This document shows positions 1 to 7,371 of a stretch of 11,075 nt of DNA, piece by piece. The notes beneath the pieces were generated by a model that did not search any database, was not told where the DNA came from, and saw nothing but the letters and a program-made list of their open reading frames with translations. Made by a program: the position numbers and the translations under genes. The stretch covers positions 1 through 11,075 of the forward strand of contig CALAXO010000033.1 in the NCBI GenBank assembly GCA_937894955.1. Direction: 5' to 3'. Within the stretch, counting starts at the first letter, position 1; the number at the start of each line of letters is the position of its first letter. The stretch comes from an uncultured Clostridia bacterium (GTDB taxonomy: Bacteria; Bacillota; Clostridia; Christensenellales; CAG-138).

Positions 1-1100
1 TACAATCGCATATCTGCCAGTTCCACAAGCCGCTTGTTGCCATGCTGCACGAGCACGGCTGCGAAGTCCATGTGGCAGCGCGGAACAACCTTGCCGAGAA
101 GAACGGTCTGAAGCTGGATTTTGCGGAACAGGTCTTTGACGTGACATTCCGGAGGTCACCGTTTTCACTGAAGAATCTCGGAGCCTACAAGCAGCTCAAA
201 AAGATCATTGCCGAGGGCTGCTACGATGTGATCCACTGCAATACGCCGGTCGGCGGCGTGTTGGGACGGCTGGCTGCGCGAAAGGCGCGCAGGCACGGCA
301 CGAAGGTATTCTATACCGCTCACGGCTTCCACTTCTACAAGGGTGCGCCAAAGAAAAACTGGCTCATCTGGTATCCGGTGGAGAAGTTCATGTGCCGTTA
401 TACGGACAAGCTCATCACCGTCAATGAAGAGGACTATCAGCTTGCGCGGAGTAAATTCCCGGTCGAGACCTGCCATATTCACGGCGTGGGCGTATCGGTA
501 TCGCGCTACCATCCGCATTCTGTGGAAGAGGAAGAAGCGCTTCGGAAAGAAGAATCTCTGTCGATGCAGGATTTTGTCGTGCTGTGCACGGGCGAGCTGA
601 ACGCAAATAAGGATCAGCGGACACTGATCGACGCGGCAGTACTTTGCCGGGACAGGATTCCTGAGATGAAAATCCTGCTGGCCGGAAACGGGCCGCTGGA
701 ACCCGCATTGCGGGAGCAGATCGCAGAAAACCATGCAGAGAGCTATATTCGACTGCTGGGTTACCGAACCGATTTGGAACGAGTTGTTCCAGCGGCTGAT
801 GTGATTGTATCATGCAGCCACCGGGAGGGCCTTGGCCTGAATCTGATTGAGGGCATGCTGTGCGGAAAACCGGTCATTGCTGTGGAAAACCGCGGGCATC
901 GTGAGTTGATTGAGAATGGTGTGACTGGATATCTGGTGCCTATCGGCGATAGCCGTGCCTTGGCAGAAAGGCTTGTTCAACTTCATAATGACGGCAATCA
1001 AAAGGAACTTGGACAGGCTGGGTATAAGAAAGTACAGCTTTATACAGACGCTAACGTGCGGCAAGAACTAGTACACATCTACGGGCTTGGAGAAAGCTGA
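1..1100 (+). CDS. Glycosyltransferase family 4 (GT-B), EPS biosynthesis, 5'-truncated by window
   Basis: Probable cytosolic or membrane-associated retaining glycosyltransferase adding one sugar from a nucleotide-sugar donor to the lipid-linked repeat unit. The reading frame is open back to the window edge: codons from position 3 read QSHICQFHKPLVA before the first ATG at 42. That matches the N-terminal GT-B strand and loop of this family, so the ATG at 42 is internal and the real start is upstream. Counting from that Met, YDVIHCNTP (61-69) and TAHGFHFYKG (92-101) are acceptor-domain motifs, GELNANKDQ (184-192) is the donor phosphate-binding loop, and EGLGLNLIE (262-270) is the EX7E signature of GT4. 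It resembles EpsD/CapM-type enzymes often found early in Firmicute EPS operons, close to the initiating transferase. The stop TGA overlaps the next ATG by one base. The 5' half is very GC-rich (44 of 60 bases at 241-300). The family call is firm; sugar specificity is unknown. Confidence 0.93.
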   Translation, partial: QSHICQFHKPLVAMLHEHGCEVHVAARNNLAEKNGLKLDFAEQVFDVTFRRSPFSLKNLGAYKQLKKIIAEGCYDVIHCNTPVGGVLGRLAARKARRHGTKVFYTAHGFHFYKGAPKKNWLIWYPVEKFMCRYTDKLITVNEEDYQLARSKFPVETCHIHGVGVSVSRYHPHSVEEEEALRKEESLSMQDFVVLCTGELNANKDQRTLIDAAVLCRDRIPEMKILLAGNGPLEPALREQIAENHAESYIRLLGYRTDLERVVPAADVIVSCSHREGLGLNLIEGMLCGKPVIAVENRGHRELIENGVTGYLVPIGDSRALAERLVQLHNDGNQKELGQAGYKKVQLYTDANVRQELVHIYGLGES

Positions 1101-2098
1101 TGCGGTATTCTGTTATTATTCCTGTTTATAATGCCGAAGAGACGCTGCGGCGTTGCCTGGATAGCCTTGTAGGACAGCAGTTTTCGGATTATGAGCTACT
1201 GATCATCAATGACGGCTCCACCGATGGCAGCGATGCTATCTGTCGTGAGTATGCCAATACATATTCTTGTGTTCGGTATTTTGCAAAAGAAAACGGCGGT
1301 GTGTCTTCGGCGCGAAACCTGGGGCTTGAGCAGGCGGAAGGTGAATATATCCTGTTCGTGGACAGCGATGATTATGTGTCGCAAGATTACTTTGCACTGC
1401 TTTCTCACACGCTGGAAAGTAATGCGGTAGACCTTTTGATGTTTGGATATCGCAACTTTGGCAGAATATCCGCAGAACGGGATACTGGCGAGTTTTATGA
1501 AGATGACGAAGTTGGTGCTGCAAAACGAATTTCTTTTTCTATGCGGCAGTACTTATTCAGTTCTCTTTGGAGCAAGGTGCTCAAAAGGAAGATAATTGAA
1601 AATAATGGGTTGCGTTTCAGAACGGATCTTTCCATAGGAGAGGATCAGCTGTTTATTTTTTCCTATGCTATGCACATACAGTCGATTTCATCGATAGATG
1701 CTTTGCTGTATAATGTTGATGTAAGCAATGAGAATTCCCTTTCCCGCAAGGTTCGCCCCTATCTGACGGAGCAACTGATGGAAGTCAACCGCCGGATGTA
1801 TGCAGCTTATCACGCAACTGAACATTCGCCGGAGGCGGCGCATTATTATGATACGGCGCTTGCATGGATGACCTACCGAAGTGCCTATTCCTGCTGCAAG
1901 GAGTTGCTGAAGTTTAGCTATTCGGCCAAACAGCGGCGGCGAGAGATACGGAAGATCTGCAAGTTGTATCGCGCAGAAAGAATCAAGCCTGTCGGTTGGA
2001 AGTGTAAGTGTATTGCCTTGCCGGTGAGGATGAGATGGAGTCGAATGATAGATTTGTTGATATGTTGCAAGTCGAAGCGGAGGAGTGCGCGTTTATGA
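1100..2098 (+). CDS. Glycosyltransferase family 2 (GT-A), EPS biosynthesis
   Basis: Predicted inverting glycosyltransferase of 332 residues with a GT-A fold. The N-terminus SVIIPVYNAEETL (4-16), NDGSTDGS (37-44) and GGVSSARNLGL (66-76) are the standard GT2 nucleotide-binding elements, and FVDSDDY (86-92) holds the metal-binding DXD. SLWSKVLKR (155-163) and GED (180-182) are the downstream acceptor/base motifs typical of EpsJ-like enzymes. The C-terminal roughly 60 residues are rich in Arg and Lys with hydrophobic patches, which could support peripheral membrane association. The ATG at 1100 is preceded by GGAGA at 1089-1093, six bases away, and shares one base with the stop of the preceding GT4. 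The gene ends in an ATGA overlap with the next gene. It is similar in length and motif spacing to the second GT2 at 6385-7371. Donor and acceptor cannot be read from sequence. Confidence 0.95.
   Translation: MRYSVIIPVYNAEETLRRCLDSLVGQQFSDYELLIINDGSTDGSDAICREYANTYSCVRYFAKENGGVSSARNLGLEQAEGEYILFVDSDDYVSQDYFALLSHTLESNAVDLLMFGYRNFGRISAERDTGEFYEDDEVGAAKRISFSMRQYLFSSLWSKVLKRKIIENNGLRFRTDLSIGEDQLFIFSYAMHIQSISSIDALLYNVDVSNENSLSRKVRPYLTEQLMEVNRRMYAAYHATEHSPEAAHYYDTALAWMTYRSAYSCCKELLKFSYSAKQRRREIRKICKLYRAERIKPVGWKCKCIALPVRMRWSRMIDLLICCKSKRRSARL
2079..2085 (+). promoter_or_regulatory. Ribosome binding site deciding the start at 2095
   Basis: GGAGGAG lies inside the 3' end of the upstream GT2, nine bases before the ATG at 2095. 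Its strength and spacing favour that start over the upstream in-frame ATG at 2008 and indicate translational coupling. Confidence 0.8.
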
Positions 2099-3231
2099 GT
2101 CAAACCAAAATATTGATTATAGCCGGCGCTATGGATGTCGGCGGGATAGAGAACCAGCTGATGCATCTTATACGCAATGCGGACAGAGGTAAGTTCCAAA
2201 TCGATTTTACCACAACTATGAGCCACCCCTTCTATCAAGATGAGATTGAGGCATTGGGCGGAAAATGCATCCGCATTCCTGCAACTGAGGGTCGACATTT
2301 CATTCGCCAATGCAAAGCACTCTATAAAATCATGAAAGAAGGCCAATATGATATTGTTCATTCACATGAATTATTTCACAGCGGCATGGTGTTGTTCGCA
2401 GCGAAAATGGCAGGCGTTAAGTGCCGTTTCGTTCATGCGCATAACTGGTCAGATGATGACGGCAGCGGAAAACGGAGCGTAGTTCGCAGATTGTATAATA
2501 CTGTTATGCGCAGATGGATATTACGTTACGGAACTGAGTTCTGTGCTTGTTCTACTCCGGCGGGGCGATTTCTTTACGGTGACAAAAAAACACATGAAGC
2601 GAACTATCATCTGATATTTAATTCAGTTGACACAAAAAAGTTTATCGATTGTTACGATAAAACAGAATCAGGGGAATTCTGTGAAGAGGATTGGATAAAC
2701 ATAATTCAGATTGGTCGTTTTTCCACGATTAAAAATCAACTGTTTACGGCAGAAATAGCTCAAGAACTGAAAAAGCGCGGGGAAAAAATACGCATTCTCT
2801 GTGCGGGCAACAACGGAAATGTATATGAACAACGCGTGAAAAACGAAATCAAAAAACGTAATGTAGACAAACACATGCTCTTGCTTGGTGTACGCAACGA
2901 TATCGATGTACTCATTCGTAAGTCGTCAGCGTTTCTTTTACCGTCGCTTTATGAGGGAATGCCGTTGGTAATGATCGAGGCGCAGGCAGCAGGATTGCCA
3001 TGTGTGACAGCGGATACATATTCCCGTGAAGTCGATTTCGGAATAGGCTATGTTCAATGGCTTAAATTAGACCAGAGTGCGGCGAAATGGGTTGATGCAA
3101 TTAAGAAAGCGGTAAGCATGAATCGTGCAGACAAGTCTGCAGTTGTGAATGCTGTTGAGAAGTTCGGCTTTGATTCTCGGGTATTTGCGAAACGACTGTG
3201 CGACTTATATACTGAATCAATAAACAGGTAA
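2095..3231 (+). CDS. Glycosyltransferase family 4, EpsF-like
   Basis: Predicted GT-B retaining glycosyltransferase of 378 residues. The N-terminus KILIIAGAMDVGGIENQLM (5-23) has the glycine-rich GGIE acceptor-domain loop seen in Bacillus EpsF-type proteins. IVHSHELFHSG (87-97) and RFVHAHN (111-117) follow. GRFSTIKNQ (207-215) is the donor loop and EGMPLVMIE (287-295) is the EX7E signature. The frame is open back to an ATG at 2008, but I chose the ATG at 2095 because it has GGAGGAG at 2079-2085 with nine bases of spacing, forms a classic ATGA overlap with the upstream GT2, and begins directly at the conserved first beta strand. The 29 extra residues of the longer reading look like out-of-frame GT2 sequence. 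From about 2580 onward the gene becomes AT-rich (18 G+C in 60 bases at 2581-2640), unlike its upstream neighbours. Confidence 0.93.
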   Translation: MSQTKILIIAGAMDVGGIENQLMHLIRNADRGKFQIDFTTTMSHPFYQDEIEALGGKCIRIPATEGRHFIRQCKALYKIMKEGQYDIVHSHELFHSGMVLFAAKMAGVKCRFVHAHNWSDDDGSGKRSVVRRLYNTVMRRWILRYGTEFCACSTPAGRFLYGDKKTHEANYHLIFNSVDTKKFIDCYDKTESGEFCEEDWINIIQIGRFSTIKNQLFTAEIAQELKKRGEKIRILCAGNNGNVYEQRVKNEIKKRNVDKHMLLLGVRNDIDVLIRKSSAFLLPSLYEGMPLVMIEAQAAGLPCVTADTYSREVDFGIGYVQWLKLDQSAAKWVDAIKKAVSMNRADKSAVVNAVEKFGFDSRVFAKRLCDLYTESINR

Positions 3232-3242
3232 CGGATTGCTAT

Positions 3243-4151
3243 ATGAAAAAACAACAAAGAAAAGGTTTTGTCACAATTGCCACGGGTCAGGAGCGTTACT
3301 ATAAATTGGCAAGAAATCTTCTGCATTCATATCGATTGTTTGCTAAGGATCCGTTTCCGTTTGCAATAATAAGCGACCGAGAGAACGAATATACTTCGGA
3401 GTTTGATAAAGTAATCGTGATTAGCGATGCATCCAACAGCTATAATGATAAATTAAAACTTTTCCGAGAGCTGCCTTTTGAAGAGACGATTTTTATTGAT
3501 GCAGACAGTCTGGCCTATGGCGATTTAAATACATGGTGGGATATTTTTTGTGACGCAGGTGATTTTTCACTGTTTGGATATGCATGGCGTGATTTGAATT
3601 GCGGAAGAGGATGGTTTATTCCATCCGGAATGAAACAGTATGGAACTGATATTTCTTTTATTCCTGATTTTAATTGTGGCGTCTATTATATGCGTAATAC
3701 AGATGCTTGTAGGCATGTTTTTGAAATTGCAATCAATTGTGAAAAAAACTATCATGACTACAGCTTTAACGGATTTGCTGATCCGGCAGATGAACCGTTG
3801 CTTGCTCTTAGTATGGCAGTATGCAAGTTTGAACCGGTTGATATGCCCGGCGAATTAGTTTTCGCACCATCAAGAAAAAGATTAGAAGCAGACATCTCTG
3901 TTCCGCGTGCGGTGTTTCATTCACCTGCGGGATATGACTATTCAGTTAAATTAATTCATTTCAGCAACTATCGTACTCAACTTTCTTTTTACCGCAATGA
4001 AGTAGTCAAATTGGATAGATTGATTGGACGGGGTGATAAGACATTACACAAAATGCCCAATTGGATGCGGATCACCCTGTTGAGAATAAGTGATGTTGCA
4101 CCATTGTGTAAGCGAGTAATTAATAAAGTTAAGAGGGTCTTGAACTCGTGA
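3243..4151 (+). CDS. Putative GT8-like (GT-A) glycosyltransferase
   Basis: Probable sugar transferase of 302 residues, soluble, with no signal peptide or membrane segment. The N-terminus GFVTIATGQERYYKLARNLL (8-27) matches the first strand and helix of GT8-type GT-A enzymes. ETIFIDADSL (81-90) contains the metal-binding DXD as D86-A-D88, PDFNCGVYYM (141-150) resembles the GT8 element that follows acceptor recognition, and DEP (183-185) is a plausible catalytic-loop motif. A late IHFSNY (238-243) sits where GT8 proteins usually carry a His-containing HxxGxxKPW-like motif, but the canonical Gly/Lys/Pro/Trp residues are absent. It is therefore a divergent member or a related uncharacterised family. 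The start has only a weak AGG (3226-3228) 14 bases upstream, and the 11-nt gap before it is the largest in the window. The gene is AT-rich (22 G+C in 60 bases at 3421-3480). It overlaps the next gene by GTGA. Confidence 0.72.
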   Translation: MKKQQRKGFVTIATGQERYYKLARNLLHSYRLFAKDPFPFAIISDRENEYTSEFDKVIVISDASNSYNDKLKLFRELPFEETIFIDADSLAYGDLNTWWDIFCDAGDFSLFGYAWRDLNCGRGWFIPSGMKQYGTDISFIPDFNCGVYYMRNTDACRHVFEIAINCEKNYHDYSFNGFADPADEPLLALSMAVCKFEPVDMPGELVFAPSRKRLEADISVPRAVFHSPAGYDYSVKLIHFSNYRTQLSFYRNEVVKLDRLIGRGDKTLHKMPNWMRITLLRISDVAPLCKRVINKVKRVLNS

Positions 4152-5284
4152 TTAACATCCTCTTCTTCATCGAATCTCTTTCCGGCGGCGGGGCCGAAAA
4201 AGTTCTTTGCAATCTCGTAAATGCAATGGACAAGGAGCGGTTTTCGATAACCGTTCAGACGCTCTATCCCGAGGCCGTGAAGGAAAAACTCGCACCGGGC
4301 ATTAAATATAAATATTGCTATCCGGCAAAGAATCGCATGACGGATTTGCTGATGCGGACAGAAGCGGCACTCGGTTTGACTTACCCGCTGCATATCAAGG
4401 ACGGTTATGATATCGAGGCTGCTTATCTTGAATGCGGTTCAACAAAAATCATGGCGGGCTCAACAAATAAAAAGGCGTTGAAACTGGCATGGGTTCATTG
4501 CGACTTGAAAAAGAAGGCAGGCAATGTTGACAAGTTTATAAAGAATACGGCAGTTCATTATAAAAAATACGATTCTATAGTATGTGTGTCAGAAGATGTC
4601 AGGAAGAGCTTTATAGAAATGTATGGCATGGCCGAAAAGGTTGTGACTGTTTATAATTGCTATAATGATAATGAAGTGGTGCTGAAAGCTGATTTGCCTG
4701 TGCTTGAGTCGGCATTTGATAAGGAAATGTATAAAAAAGAGCTTATGGTTGTTGCTGTGGGGCGGCTGACAGCGCAGAAGGGTTTTGACAGGTTATTGCG
4801 CATACACAAGCGACTGGAAGATGAGGGCATACATCATCAGCTGAGAATACTTGGAGAGGGTGAAGAGCGAAAGAGCCTTGAGACTTTTATCAAGCAAAAC
4901 GAGCTTGGCGATTCTGCTGCTTTATGCGGCTTTCAAAACAATCCGTATCCTATGTTGAAGTGTGCGGATCTGTATGTTTGTTCTTCTCTGTATGAGGGAT
5001 TCAGCACGACTGTTGTCGAAAGTCTTATTCTCGGCACGCCGGTCGTAACCACGGATTGCACGGGCATGCGTGAGATCCTCGGCGACAGCGAATACGGCTT
5101 AATTACCGCAAACAATGACGAAGCATTCTATGAGGGCGTCAAACGAATGTTGACCGAACCTGGACTGCTGGAGAACTACGCGGAGAAGGCTAAGCTGCGC
5201 GGGAAGGACTTTAAATGCGAACGACTGGTAAGGGAGACGGAAGCTTTTTTTGAAGCGGAACTGCGAAAGAAACGGGGAGAGTAA
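4148..5284 (+). CDS. Glycosyltransferase family 4 (GT-B), GTG start
   Basis: Predicted retaining glycosyltransferase of 378 residues. NILFFIESLSGGGAEKVL (3-20) is the glycine-rich acceptor-domain loop. SIVCVSEDVRKSF (143-155) is the linker-region motif, GRLTAQKGFDRLL (205-217) is the donor-binding loop with its Lys, and EGFSTTVVE (283-291) is the EX7E motif, followed by the typical LGTPVVTTDCTGMREI segment. The GTG at 4148 is chosen because it overlaps the preceding stop as GTGA, has AGAGGG at 4132-4137 ten bases upstream, and starts exactly at the first conserved strand. It abuts the EpsG-like gene with no spacer. Composition is uneven inside the gene: 30 of 60 bases are G+C at 4141-4200, 18 of 60 at 4561-4620 and 36 of 60 at 5041-5100. 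This suggests recombination between alleles of different origin. Function as a GT4 is secure; the sugar is unknown. Confidence 0.94.
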   Translation: MINILFFIESLSGGGAEKVLCNLVNAMDKERFSITVQTLYPEAVKEKLAPGIKYKYCYPAKNRMTDLLMRTEAALGLTYPLHIKDGYDIEAAYLECGSTKIMAGSTNKKALKLAWVHCDLKKKAGNVDKFIKNTAVHYKKYDSIVCVSEDVRKSFIEMYGMAEKVVTVYNCYNDNEVVLKADLPVLESAFDKEMYKKELMVVAVGRLTAQKGFDRLLRIHKRLEDEGIHHQLRILGEGEERKSLETFIKQNELGDSAALCGFQNNPYPMLKCADLYVCSSLYEGFSTTVVESLILGTPVVTTDCTGMREILGDSEYGLITANNDEAFYEGVKRMLTEPGLLENYAEKAKLRGKDFKCERLVRETEAFFEAELRKKRGE

Positions 5285-6388
5285 ATGGGCGTAAAAGTCT
5301 ATTACTATGTTGTTGCGGCGGTACTGGGTTTCGGCTTTTTGATTCCGCAGCACGGCAATAAGAAAAAAATTTATATCGCACTTATGGCGATTCTGCATAC
5401 ATTCATCTGCGGCTGGCGGTATATGTACCTTACAGGCGATTTGCGCAAATATGCATGGGGGTATTATAACATAATTGAACCGGGTTGGTTCAGTGCCGAA
5501 GTTTTTAACGGAGGCAGGAATTTCGGATTTTTCTGGCTCCAAAAACTGTTTTCGACAGTATCCGACGGCGATTTTCAGGTATTTCTTATCTTTATCGCAA
5601 TTGTGACGGAGGCCGCGGTTGCAGTCATTGTATTTCGTTATTCGCCTGCACCTTGGCTCAGCTATCTGCTTTGGAATTGTTTTGGCTTTTATATGTTCGG
5701 ATTCAGCGCAATTAAACAGGCACTGGCAATGGGCTTATTGATGTTTGCCTTTATCGGCATTATGGAAGAAAACCCGAAGAAATTCCTTATTTGGACCGCA
5801 TTGGCCGGATGTGTCCACGTTCCGGCATTGATATTCCTTCCGGCGTACTGGATTGCGCAAAGCCGACTGAATACAAAAAAACTCATACTTTATGCGATTT
5901 GTGCGGCTTTGATATTCGTATTTAGAAATCAAATAGTCACGTTTATCAGTAATTTCTATTACGATGAAACGGATTTTATGGTAAATTCCCGCGTTGGCGG
6001 CCGCTTTTTGATAATTGCGGCACTCGTTATTGCCGGAATCGTGCTGCGCGGTTTCTCCGGAAAGAATTTTACAAAGCTGCTCAATCTCATGATAGTTGCA
6101 GCCGTTTTGCAGATGTTTTCCGGGTTCGATAATGTCTTTACGCGCCTTACGGATTATTATTTTCAGCTTCTGATTCTGTATCTGCCGATGATGTTCTATC
6201 CGGAAAAGGATACGGAATTGGGCAGAAGCCGACGGCTGACCCTTTCGGGGCAGCAGCGGGTTGCCGCACTTTTATGTGTTGTGCTTTTGGCAGGGTTGTA
6301 TTATTATGCTACGAACCTGAGCAAAACGATCGGATACGAAGCGGATAATTATCTGAACTACCGTTTCTGCTGGGAGGTAAAACGATGA
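5285..6388 (+). CDS. EpsG-family membrane protein, probable Wzy-like polysaccharide polymerase
   Basis: Integral membrane protein of 367 residues with roughly ten hydrophobic segments by eye, for example 5-20, 29-43, 98-117, 125-139, 146-160, 168-190, 199-213, 240-255, 264-279, 293-304 and 325-341. Several EpsG-family landmarks are visible in order: GWRYMYLTGDLRKYAWGY (43-60), the aromatic EPGW and GRNFGFFWLQKLF region (65-89), SAIKQALAMGL (141-151), CVHVPALIFLPAYW (176-189) and FTRLTDYY (285-292). Members of this family replace classical Wzy and link flipped undecaprenyl-bound repeat units on the outer face of the membrane. It is the only polymerase candidate in the window and sits among the glycosyltransferases, as expected. 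The ATG immediately follows the upstream stop and has GGGGAG at 5274-5279. It overlaps the following GT2 by ATGA. Polymerase activity is inferred from family and context. Confidence 0.87.
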   Translation: MGVKVYYYVVAAVLGFGFLIPQHGNKKKIYIALMAILHTFICGWRYMYLTGDLRKYAWGYYNIIEPGWFSAEVFNGGRNFGFFWLQKLFSTVSDGDFQVFLIFIAIVTEAAVAVIVFRYSPAPWLSYLLWNCFGFYMFGFSAIKQALAMGLLMFAFIGIMEENPKKFLIWTALAGCVHVPALIFLPAYWIAQSRLNTKKLILYAICAALIFVFRNQIVTFISNFYYDETDFMVNSRVGGRFLIIAALVIAGIVLRGFSGKNFTKLLNLMIVAAVLQMFSGFDNVFTRLTDYYFQLLILYLPMMFYPEKDTELGRSRRLTLSGQQRVAALLCVVLLAGLYYYATNLSKTIGYEADNYLNYRFCWEVKR

Positions 6389-7371
6389 TATTCAGCGTTA
6401 TTATCCCTTGCTATAACTGCGTTAAAACGTTGGAAGCCACGGTGAACAGCATTCGGGTCTGCGGTTTATCGGATTATGAAATCCTGCTCATTGATGACGG
6501 CTCGAACGACGGCACGGCGGAACTGTGCGACAGGCTCTGCGGTAAATATGAGGGAATCAGATGCGTTCATCAGTCGAACGCGGGTGTATCTGCGGCAAGA
6601 AACCGTGGGATTGACGCAGCATGCGGGGAGTATATTTGGTTTGTGGATTCTGATGACACGGTGGATGAAGATTCGCTTCGCGGTGTTTTGAAAACAGCTT
6701 TGCTTAAAAAGCCGGATATGTTATTATTCGGCATGAGTTTTGATTACTACAACCACAGAAAGATGTATCTTCGGGAAAGCCTCAATCCTCCGTCGGAAGG
6801 TATGCTGAGCTTGCAGAATCTGAAGGATGATTTCGATGAGTTTTACAACTGTAACGCCTTGACCCCGGTTTGGAACAAACTGTTTCGCAGCGATTTGTTG
6901 AAAAAGCACGGAACACGCTTTCATGAGGATATGTTCCTGATGGAGGATTATCTGTTTGTACTTGAGCTGCTGCCGCTCTGTAAAGAAATTTACTCCTTAA
7001 GAAAGCCGATCTACAGATACAGACAGGCGGAAGACGAGAGAAGTGCATACAGGAGACTGCAAAGGATTGAGAATCTTGCGGAGTACATGCAGCCTTTTGA
7101 AAAAAGCCTCGAGACTCTCGGGATTCCATGCGAACACGCGGAGAATTTATACAGCATGCTTTTGAAACAGAGGATGTACTATGCTTCGTTTTCCGAAATC
7201 CGTGGGCTGATTGCGCAGCATAACTGCGGAAAATACTGCCGCTTAAAACAGCCGCATCCGCTGAAAATTTATCTGTGCAACAGATTGGTTCAAATTCGGC
7301 ACAAACTTGCAGTGGCGGTGAAAAGCAGCAGCTTTTATCGAATAAACAGTGCGGACAGAAAACATGACTAA
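6385..7371 (+). CDS. Glycosyltransferase family 2 (GT-A), second copy type
   Basis: Predicted inverting glycosyltransferase of 328 residues. FSVIIPCYNCVKTLE (3-17), DDGSNDGT (37-44), NAGVSAARNRGI (65-76) and the DXD-containing FVDSDD (86-91) define the GT-A core. PVWNKLFRSDLL (161-172) and MEDYLF (186-191) are the later conserved elements. The motif positions are nearly identical to those of the GT2 at 1100-2098, so the two are clear relatives, but the middle and C-terminal acceptor regions differ and they probably add different linkages. The C-terminal 50 residues are basic with an amphipathic look, compatible with membrane association. The ATG overlaps the EpsG-like stop as ATGA and has GGGAGG at 6372-6377, seven bases away. 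Its end overlaps the first acyltransferase by eight bases. Confidence 0.95.
   Translation: MIFSVIIPCYNCVKTLEATVNSIRVCGLSDYEILLIDDGSNDGTAELCDRLCGKYEGIRCVHQSNAGVSAARNRGIDAACGEYIWFVDSDDTVDEDSLRGVLKTALLKKPDMLLFGMSFDYYNHRKMYLRESLNPPSEGMLSLQNLKDDFDEFYNCNALTPVWNKLFRSDLLKKHGTRFHEDMFLMEDYLFVLELLPLCKEIYSLRKPIYRYRQAEDERSAYRRLQRIENLAEYMQPFEKSLETLGIPCEHAENLYSMLLKQRMYYASFSEIRGLIAQHNCGKYCRLKQPHPLKIYLCNRLVQIRHKLAVAVKSSSFYRINSADRKHD

Noticed and set aside
165..734. A 189-codon - strand open frame
   Set aside because: It is antisense to the GC-rich 5' GT4; high GC lengthens chance open frames, and no domain is visible.
2008..2094. N-terminal extension of the GT4 starting at 2095
   Set aside because: The extra 29 codons overlap the GT2 3' end, resemble no family sequence, and the start at 2095 has a strong ribosome binding site.
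3232..3242. Possible internal promoter or terminator in the widest gap
   Set aside because: Only 11 bases are available, with no inverted repeat or T-run, too short to hold either element.
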